From the NCBI RefSeq assembly GCF_004342665.1, contig NZ_SMBY01000003.1:62001-126000 (forward strand): a stretch of DNA of 64,000 nucleotides, read 5' to 3'. The number at the start of each line of letters is the position of its first letter. Position 1 is the stretch's first letter. This DNA comes from Samsonia erythrinae. Its GTDB lineage: Bacteria; Pseudomonadota; Gammaproteobacteria; Enterobacterales; Enterobacteriaceae. Shown piece after piece: positions 57,823 through 64,000 of this stretch. Position numbers and translations under genes: made by a program. The notes beneath the pieces are model-generated. The model made no database searches, was not told the origin of the DNA, and saw nothing but the letters and a program-made list of their open reading frames with translations.

Positions 57823-59502
57823 TTACGATATGGATTTCAGCGGCGATTTCTTCACCGGCGCCGTTCCCGCAACATAATAGCGCGCCTTACTGCGCGGTAA
57901 CGGCTGACGTCCACGGATGCGGTCAGCAATTTTCTCGGCGATCATGATCGTGGTTGCGTTCAGGTTGCCGGTGATAATCTGCGGCATAATGGAAGCATCC
58001 ACCACGCGCAGCCCCTCCATCCCGTGTACACGCCCTTGCCCATCGACGACGGCCATCTCATCTTCCCCCATCTTACAGGAGCAGGAAGGATGGAATGCGG
58101 TCTCGGCATGCGTGCGAATAAAATCGTCCAATTCCTCGTCGGTCTGAACATCCGGCCCCGGGCTAATCTCCCGACCACGGTATTTATCCAGCGCGGGCTG
58201 CGCCATAATTTCACGCGTCAGGCGAATCGCATCGCGAAACTCTTGCCAGTCCTGTTCCGTCGACATGTAGTTGAATAAGATACTCGGATGCTCACGAGGA
58301 TCTCTGGAGCGGATCTGTACGCGCCCTCGGCTGGGCGAACGCATAGAACCGACATGGGCCTGAAAGCCGTGCTCTTTTACCGCATTACTGCCGTTATAGT
58401 TAATCGCGACAGGCAGGAAATGATACTGAATATTCGGCCAGGCAAATTCCTCGCGGCTGCGAATAAAACCGCCCGCCTCAAACTGATTGCTGGCGCCGAT
58501 GCCTGTCCCATTCAATAACCATTCCGCGCCAATTTTTGGCTGATTGAACCACTGTAGTGCCGGATAGAGCGATACGGGTTCTTTGCAGGCATACTGCAAA
58601 TACATTTCCAGATGGTCCTGTAGGTTCTCCCCGACGCCGGGTAAATCGTGCACCACAGGAATGTCGAACCGCTGCAACAAATCTGCCGGCCCTACGCCCG
58701 AACGCTGTAGAATTTGCGGCGAGGCAATCGCACCCGCACACAGCAGCACCTCACGCCGCGCCTTCGCCGTTTGCCTACGTTCGCCTTTAACGTAGGCGAC
58801 GCCGACGGCCCGCTTTCCCTCAAAGAGAATTTGATCGGTCAAGGCATGCGTCACAATGGTCAGATTTTTACGTCCCTTCGCCTGATCCAGATAGCCACGT
58901 GCGGTACTGGCGCGCCGTCCTCTCGGCGTAACGGTTCGGTCCATCGGCCCAAAGCCTTCCTGCTGATAGCCGTTGAGATCGTCCGTACGCGGATAGCCCG
59001 CCTGTACGCCCGCGTCCACCATCGCATGGAACAGCGCATTGTTTCCCATTTTCGGCGTTGTCACCGAAACCGGTCCATTCGCGCCATGGTAGTCATTCGG
59101 CCCCACATCTCGCGCTTCGGCTTTACGGAAATAAGGCAGACAGTCGAGGTAGCTCCAGTTCTCCAGACCCGGCATCGTCGCCCAATTGTCAAAGTCCATC
59201 GCATTGCCGCGGATATAGCACATGCCATTAATCAGCGACGAACCGCCTAACCCTTTACCACGACCGCATTCCATACGGCGGTTGTTCATATGCGGTTCTG
59301 GATCGGTTTCATAAGCCCAGTTATAGCGTCTCCCTTGTAAAGGAAAAGCCAACGCGGCAGGCATCTGCGTGCGAAAATCCAGCCGATAGTCCGGCCCCCC
59401 GGCCTCAAGCAGCAACACGCTCACATCACTGTCTTCCGTTAAACGCGTTGCCAGCACATTGCCCGCGGAACCGGCGCCGATGATAATGTAGTCATATTCC
59501 AT
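57823..59502 (-). CDS. betA: Choline dehydrogenase BetA
   Basis: 559-residue FAD enzyme of the GMC family, membrane-associated, oxidising choline to betaine aldehyde. Rossmann motif [13 protein letters not shown] at residues 9-21, [16 protein letters not shown], and the catalytic His in [11 protein letters not shown]. The ATG at 59502 follows AAGGGGAG; a 38-codon upstream extension overlaps betB and is rejected. Last gene of betIBA, 19 bases after betB. Confidence 0.97.
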   Translation of the reverse strand: MEYDYIIIGAGSAGNVLATRLTEDSDVSVLLLEAGGPDYRLDFRTQMPAALAFPLQGRRYNWAYETDPEPHMNNRRMECGRGKGLGGSSLINGMCYIRGNAMDFDNWATMPGLENWSYLDCLPYFRKAEARDVGPNDYHGANGPVSVTTPKMGNNALFHAMVDAGVQAGYPRTDDLNGYQQEGFGPMDRTVTPRGRRASTARGYLDQAKGRKNLTIVTHALTDQILFEGKRAVGVAYVKGERRQTAKARREVLLCAGAIASPQILQRSGVGPADLLQRFDIPVVHDLPGVGENLQDHLEMYLQYACKEPVSLYPALQWFNQPKIGAEWLLNGTGIGASNQFEAGGFIRSREEFAWPNIQYHFLPVAINYNGSNAVKEHGFQAHVGSMRSPSRGRVQIRSRDPREHPSILFNYMSTEQDWQEFRDAIRLTREIMAQPALDKYRGREISPGPDVQTDEELDDFIRTHAETAFHPSCSCKMGEDEMAVVDGQGRVHGMEGLRVVDASIMPQIITGNLNATTIMIAEKIADRIRGRQPLPRSKARYYVAGTAPVKKSPLKSIS

Positions 59503-59521
59503 TAGGCTTTCTCCCCTTCGT

Positions 59522-60994
59522 TCAAAATACCGAGTGGAATTCACCCAGTTCAACCTGTACAGATTTGATTTGCGTGTAGTGTTCCAGCGTTGTAATGCCG
59601 TTCTCGCGGCCGACACCCGAATGCTTATAGCCGCCTACCGGCATCTCAGCCGGCGATTCGCCCCAGGTATTGATCCAGCAAATCCCGGCTTCAAGCTGAT
59701 GAATAACCCGATGCGCCCGACTCAGGTCGCGGGTAACAATTCCCGCAGCCAACCCATACTCACTCTCATTCGCCCGGCGGATAACCTCATCTTCATCCCG
59801 ATATGTCAGAATGCTCATGACCGGGCCAAAAATTTCTTCCCGCACAATCGTCATCTCGTCTCTGCAATCGGTGAACACGGTAGGTGCGACATAGGCGCCC
59901 TGAGCATAGTCGCCCTCCGTCATACGCATGCCGCCCACCAGCACGCGCGCCCCTTCACGCTTGCCGCTGTCGATGTAACGCAGTACCGATTCCATATGCG
60001 GAAAGCTGACCAACGGGCCGAAATTCACCAGCTCATCCGTCGGGTCGCCAACACGAATGCGTTGGACTCGCGCCAGAATCTTCTCCTCAAATTGGGCCTG
60101 TAACGCCTGAGGAACAAAGACGCGCGTACCGTTGGTGCAGACCTGACCTGAGCTGAAAAAATTCGCCATCATCGCAATATCCGCTGCCCTATCCAGATCG
60201 GCGTCGTCAAAAATAATCAGCGGCGATTTTCCCCCGAGCTCCATTGTGACGTCTTTTAGCGTCGAGCTGGCGGCACTGGCCATGACGTTCTTTCCACTGA
60301 CGACGCCCCCGGTGAAAGACACCTTGGCAATGCCTAGATGCGTGGTCAGTGCCTGACCGACAGTGGCGCCCGTTCCCGTCAGTACGTTGAAGACACCGTC
60401 TGGCAATCCGGCTTCGGTGTAGATCTCCGCCAGCTTCAGCGCGGTCAACGACGTCACTTCACTGGGTTTAAAGATCATGGCATTGCCCGCCGCCAGCGCA
60501 GGCGCCGATTTCCATAACGCGATTTGAATGGGGTAATTCCACGCGCCAATACCCGCCACAACGCCCAGAGGTTCGCGGCGAGTATAGACAAATGACGTCT
60601 CACGCAGGGGGATTTGCTGGCCTTCGAGCATCGGAATCAAACCCGCGTAATACTCCAGAACATCCGCCCCGGTAACGATATCAACCGTTCGGGTTTCCGA
60701 TAGCGGCTTGCCGGTATCGTGCGTTTCAATCAGCGCCAGTTCGTCGTTGCGCTCACGTAAGATATCGACGGCACGACGCAAAATGCGCGACCGCTCCATC
60801 GCCGGCATGGCTCCCCATACTTTCTGTCCCGCCGCCGCCGCCGTCACCGCCCGTTCGACGTCTGTGGCGGTGGCCGACTGAATCTGGGCGATAATTTCGC
60901 CATTAGCGGGATTGACCGCATCAAACCGGTCACTCCCCGTGCTGTCGACATAAGCACCATTGATATAAAGCTGTTGTAAACCGTAGTGAGACAT
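59522..60994 (-). CDS. betB: Betaine aldehyde dehydrogenase BetB
   Basis: 490-residue cytosolic aldehyde dehydrogenase that completes glycine betaine synthesis with NAD. General base Glu252 in MELGGKSP and nucleophile Cys286 in SSGQVCTNG, at the E. coli positions. Ends EFHSVF. It follows betI after 62 bases. Confidence 0.97.
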   Translation of the reverse strand: MSHYGLQQLYINGAYVDSTGSDRFDAVNPANGEIIAQIQSATATDVERAVTAAAAGQKVWGAMPAMERSRILRRAVDILRERNDELALIETHDTGKPLSETRTVDIVTGADVLEYYAGLIPMLEGQQIPLRETSFVYTRREPLGVVAGIGAWNYPIQIALWKSAPALAAGNAMIFKPSEVTSLTALKLAEIYTEAGLPDGVFNVLTGTGATVGQALTTHLGIAKVSFTGGVVSGKNVMASAASSTLKDVTMELGGKSPLIIFDDADLDRAADIAMMANFFSSGQVCTNGTRVFVPQALQAQFEEKILARVQRIRVGDPTDELVNFGPLVSFPHMESVLRYIDSGKREGARVLVGGMRMTEGDYAQGAYVAPTVFTDCRDEMTIVREEIFGPVMSILTYRDEDEVIRRANESEYGLAAGIVTRDLSRAHRVIHQLEAGICWINTWGESPAEMPVGGYKHSGVGRENGITTLEHYTQIKSVQVELGEFHSVF

Positions 60995-61056
60995 AAACTC
61001 TCCTGTCTGATAACTGCCAGCGCACGCCGGGCAGAGAAGGCAAAATGATAAAAGGT

Positions 61057-61644
61057 CTAAGTGCGGGCGAGCTGTTGCTCAATGTAATCGCAGGCAATAC
61101 TCAGCGCCTCTTCGCGGTCAAAGACGCCATCATTCAAGGCGCTACGTAGCCACAGTCCGTCGATCAAACCGGCCACGCCCTTCGCCGCGATACGCGCCCT
61201 CGCCTTCGGCAGGCAGCGGCTGAATTCGACGCACAGGTTAGAATAAAGACGACGATTGTTAACCTGCTGTAACCGATGGAGCTTAGGGGAATGCAGACTG
61301 CTGGCCCAGAAAGCCAGCCAGGTTTTCATCGCCGCGCTGTTCGTTTGGCTCTCATCAAAATTCCCCTGAACAATCGCCCGCAAACGGGCGCGGGGCGATG
61401 GATCTTCCAGACTTTGCAATCTTGATTTCACCGCCTGACCCAGATGACGAATCAGATAACGCATCGTCGCTTCCAGCAGGCCATTTTTATCGCGAAAATA
61501 GTGGCTGATGATGCCATTCGAAACGCCGGCGCGTCGGGCAATTTGCGCAATTGAGGCATCATGCATACCAACGTCATTAATCGCGGCCAGCGTCGCTTCG
61601 ATCAGTTGCTGCCGCCTGATGGGCTGCATTCCGACTTTAGGCAC
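61057..61644 (-). CDS. betI: Choline-responsive repressor BetI
   Basis: 195-residue TetR-type repressor. N-terminal helix-turn-helix [20 protein letters not shown] at about residues 30-49, then a ligand domain that senses choline. First gene of betIBA; divergent from betT. It should bind the palindrome in the shared promoter region and let go when choline is present. Confidence 0.96.
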   Translation of the reverse strand: MPKVGMQPIRRQQLIEATLAAINDVGMHDASIAQIARRAGVSNGIISHYFRDKNGLLEATMRYLIRHLGQAVKSRLQSLEDPSPRARLRAIVQGNFDESQTNSAAMKTWLAFWASSLHSPKLHRLQQVNNRRLYSNLCVEFSRCLPKARARIAAKGVAGLIDGLWLRSALNDGVFDREEALSIACDYIEQQLART

Positions 61645-61736
61645 AGCATCTCTCCTTCATTCCTCATTTTTGCAGAATAAATCACGGTAAAACGCAGTGA
61701 TTCATGCTCCATGATTTTCCATTAAACTTTTTTTTG

Positions 61737-61750
61737 ATTGAACGTTCAAT
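61737..61750. promoter_or_regulatory. BetI operator between betI and betT
   Basis: ATTGAACGTTCAAT is a perfect 14-base palindrome, differing by one base from the E. coli bet operator core. It lies 92 bases upstream of betI within a 344-base AT-rich divergent region that holds both bet promoters and no gene. Confidence 0.85.
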
Positions 61751-61988
61751 AAAAAATGAATATCTTTTATTGCTGAAAAGTTAAAAATTAGTATCAATTA
61801 TCATAAAAAATGGTTTAAGTTCAGAGGATAACGCCACCTTAAAAGGAATAACTGATTTTTTGTTCTGACAATCACACTTGGCGAAAAGCGTACTCAGCGG
61901 ATGTCCTGCGCAGTGTTCTTGATATGCGCTAAGCGCGCTTCGTGCAATGTGGGTCAGCGTATGTGTTCACGCAATGCAGGGGATAACC

Positions 61989-64000
61989 ATGCCAGCATCA
62001 GAAATTACCGCTCAACCCGCGAAGGATCGTCTGAATCCTGTCGTGTTCTATACCTCAGCCGCCTTGATCCTGACGTTCTCACTGATGACGATCTTGTTCA
62101 ATAAGGCGGCAAATGCCTGGATAACCCGCGCGCTCAACTGGGTTTCCGCCACCTTTGGCTGGTACTACCTGCTGGCCGCCACGCTGTACATCGTCTTCGT
62201 TATTTTCATCGCCTCATCACGTTTTGGCGCGATTAAGCTTGGGCCGGAGCAGTCAAAGCCTGAATTTAGCCTGATGAGCTGGGCGGCGATGCTGTTTGCC
62301 GCGGGGATCGGTATCGACTTAATGTTCTTCTCCGTCGCGGAGCCCATCACGCAGTATATGATGCCACCGGAAGGCGACGGGCAAACGATGGAGGCTGCGC
62401 GACAGGCCATGGTCTGGACGCTGTTCCACTACGGATTGACCGGCTGGTCCATGTACGCCTTAATGGGGATCGCGCTGGGTTACTTCAGCTACCGATATAA
62501 TCTGCCGCTGACGATCCGTTCAGCCCTCTACCCGATCTTTGGCAAGCGCATCAACGGCCCGATTGGTCACAGCGTTGATATTGCGGCCGTGCTCGGTACT
62601 ATCTTTGGTATCGCAACCACGCTCGGTATCGGCGTCGTCCAGCTTAACTACGGGCTGAAAGTCCTGTTCCAGCTTCCTGAGAATCTCACCGTTCAGGCCT
62701 CGCTGATTTTACTTTCCGTCATCATGGCAACGGTATCCGTAACGTCCGGCGTAAACCGCGGCATTCGCTTTCTTTCAGAACTCAATGTCCTGCTTGCGCT
62801 CGGTCTGATCCTGTTTCTGCTCTTCTGGGGGGATACTGAATTTCTGCTCAATGCGCTGGTGCTTAACGTCGGTGATTACATCAATCGCTTTACAGGCATG
62901 ACGCTGAACAGCTTTGCATTCGATCGTCCCACGGAATGGATGAACAGTTGGACGCTGTTTTTCTGGGCATGGTGGGTGGCATGGGCGCCGTTTGTCGGGC
63001 TGTTTCTCGCACGTATCTCACGCGGCAGGACGATCAGACAGTTTGTCGTCGGCACGCTGATTATCCCGTTTGTCTTTACGCTGCTGTGGCTTTCTATTTT
63101 CGGCAACAGCGCGCTTTATCAAGTGATCCACGGTAATCTGGACTTTGCGAATGAAGTCATGCAGCACCCGGAGCGCGGTTTCTACAGTCTGCTGGCGCAG
63201 TATCCGGGCTTCAGTCTGAGCGCCTCTGTCGCGACCATTACCGGTTTGCTGTTTTATGTGACCTCTGCCGATTCCGGTTCACTGGTGCTGGGCAACTTTA
63301 CCTCACGTCTGAGCGACATCAATAATGATGCGCCAAACTGGTTACGCATTTTCTGGTCGGTGGCTATCGGCCTGCTGACGCTGGGCATGCTGATGACAAA
63401 CGGCGTATCCGCCCTGCAAAATACGACCGTCATCATGGGGCTGCCCTTCAGCTTTGTGATGTTCTTTATTATGGCCGGGCTGTATAAATCGCTGAGAGTC
63501 GAGGATTACCGCAAAGCCAGCTCGTTACAGACCTCGGCCCCCATGCCCGTTTCCGGCGACGGCCGTTTGAACTGGAAACAGCGTATCTCACGCGTGATGA
63601 ACTTCCCCGGCACCACGCATACGCAGAAGATGCTGGATGATGTTTGTAAACCGGCCATGGAAGACGTCGCACGCGAACTACGCCTGCGGGGAGCCAACGT
63701 CGACGTCAGCGAACTGCCGCCGGTTGAAGATGAACGGCTGAACCATCTAGAACTGCTGGTCGATTTAGGGGATGAACAGAATTTCCTTTACCAAATCTGG
63801 CCGCAACGTTACAGCGTTCCGGCGTTTACCTATCGCGCCCGCGCCGGTAAATCAGACTATTATCGGTTAGAAACTTTCCTGCTGGAAGGCAGTCAGGGTA
63901 ACGACCTGATGGACTACAGCAAAGAGCAAGTGATCAACGATATTCTGGATCAATATGAACGACACATGAACTTTCTCCATCTCAATAGAGAAGCTCCGGG
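61989..64000 (+). CDS. betT: Choline transporter BetT (partial, cut by window end)
   Basis: BCCT-family proton-coupled high-affinity choline importer. 670 codons are visible without a stop. N-terminal tail, then twelve predicted helices; the family segment FFWAWWVAWAPFVGLFLARI and GLLFYVTSADSGSLVLGNFT are clear. From about residue 500 a long cytoplasmic C-terminal domain begins, which in E. coli BetT controls activity by osmolarity. ATG at 61989 (MPASEITAQP). Divergent from betIBA and under the same operator. Confidence 0.96.
   Translation, partial: MPASEITAQPAKDRLNPVVFYTSAALILTFSLMTILFNKAANAWITRALNWVSATFGWYYLLAATLYIVFVIFIASSRFGAIKLGPEQSKPEFSLMSWAAMLFAAGIGIDLMFFSVAEPITQYMMPPEGDGQTMEAARQAMVWTLFHYGLTGWSMYALMGIALGYFSYRYNLPLTIRSALYPIFGKRINGPIGHSVDIAAVLGTIFGIATTLGIGVVQLNYGLKVLFQLPENLTVQASLILLSVIMATVSVTSGVNRGIRFLSELNVLLALGLILFLLFWGDTEFLLNALVLNVGDYINRFTGMTLNSFAFDRPTEWMNSWTLFFWAWWVAWAPFVGLFLARISRGRTIRQFVVGTLIIPFVFTLLWLSIFGNSALYQVIHGNLDFANEVMQHPERGFYSLLAQYPGFSLSASVATITGLLFYVTSADSGSLVLGNFTSRLSDINNDAPNWLRIFWSVAIGLLTLGMLMTNGVSALQNTTVIMGLPFSFVMFFIMAGLYKSLRVEDYRKASSLQTSAPMPVSGDGRLNWKQRISRVMNFPGTTHTQKMLDDVCKPAMEDVARELRLRGANVDVSELPPVEDERLNHLELLVDLGDEQNFLYQIWPQRYSVPAFTYRARAGKSDYYRLETFLLEGSQGNDLMDYSKEQVINDILDQYERHMNFLHLNREAP

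Noticed and set aside
1-64000. CRISPR arrays, insertion sequences, rRNA operons
   Set aside because: No regularly spaced repeats, transposase-like proteins or rRNA sequence were seen in either strand.

Overview
The window is a stretch of enterobacterial chromosome. Gene order and protein sequences match the Enterobacterales backbone corresponding to two Escherichia coli segments (lpoB-thiK through fab/rne/pyrC to mdoG, and serT-yccA through sulA-ompA to fabA). Accessory content (betIBA-betT, a stand-alone chemoreceptor, an OYE-type reductase, a DUF2946/PepSY pair) and residue-level differences from E. coli suggest Pectobacteriaceae (Pectobacterium/Brenneria/Dickeya-like). The genus is inferred, not shown. 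No insertion sequence, integrase, CRISPR array or rRNA was seen.

Layout. 1-4656: a degraded nagZ end, thiK, lpoB, ycfL, hinT and ptsG, all on the minus strand, with a well-preserved ptsG control region (CRP site, Mlc operator, SgrS target). 4657-15244: a long minus-strand run tatD-holB-tmk-mltG-pabC, then the fatty-acid/phospholipid cluster fabF-acpP-fabG-fabD-fabH-plsX-rpmF-yceD. 15385-25310: maf-2 (yceF), rluC divergent from rne with its long leader, a YgiN-like monooxygenase, pyrC, dinI (LexA box), a small IraP-like gene, bssS, yceJ-yceI. 25386-33255: trhO, an old-yellow-enzyme reductase, lpxL, and the osmoregulated periplasmic glucan operon mdoGH.

33621-41973 is the least conserved part: a His/Met-rich DUF2946 protein plus a PepSY membrane protein, a methyl-accepting chemotaxis protein, AT-rich spacers, small hypothetical genes including a ribbon-helix-helix protein, an orphan GhoT/OrtT-type membrane toxin, a UspF-type stress protein, a GNAT acetyltransferase and an AriR/YmgB regulator. 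It ends at a tRNA-Ser(UGA) gene. 41974-56946 returns to backbone: yccA (with a CpxR box), tusE, acyP, hspQ, yccU, yccT, mgsA, helD, yccF-yccS, tfoX/sxy, sulA (LexA box), ompA, matP, ycbZ and fabA (FabR-type palindrome). rlmI, normally between acyP and hspQ, is missing. 57023-64000 holds a DUF533 membrane protein and the choline-to-glycine-betaine locus betIBA, divergent from betT, which runs off the end; a perfect BetI-type palindrome lies between them.

The genes fall into a few working groups: envelope lipid and glucan synthesis (fab, plsX, lpxL, mdoGH, fabA), peptidoglycan control (lpoB, mltG, remnant nagZ), SOS and division control (dinI, sulA, matP), RNA metabolism (rne, rluC, trhO, tusE), and osmotic or stress defence (bet, mdo, hspQ, usp, ortT-like, bssS, ariR). 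The most notable departures from the expected backbone are the nagZ ruin, the absent rlmI, the orphan toxin and small-gene cluster next to the tRNA, and the metal-ligand-rich DUF2946/PepSY pair.
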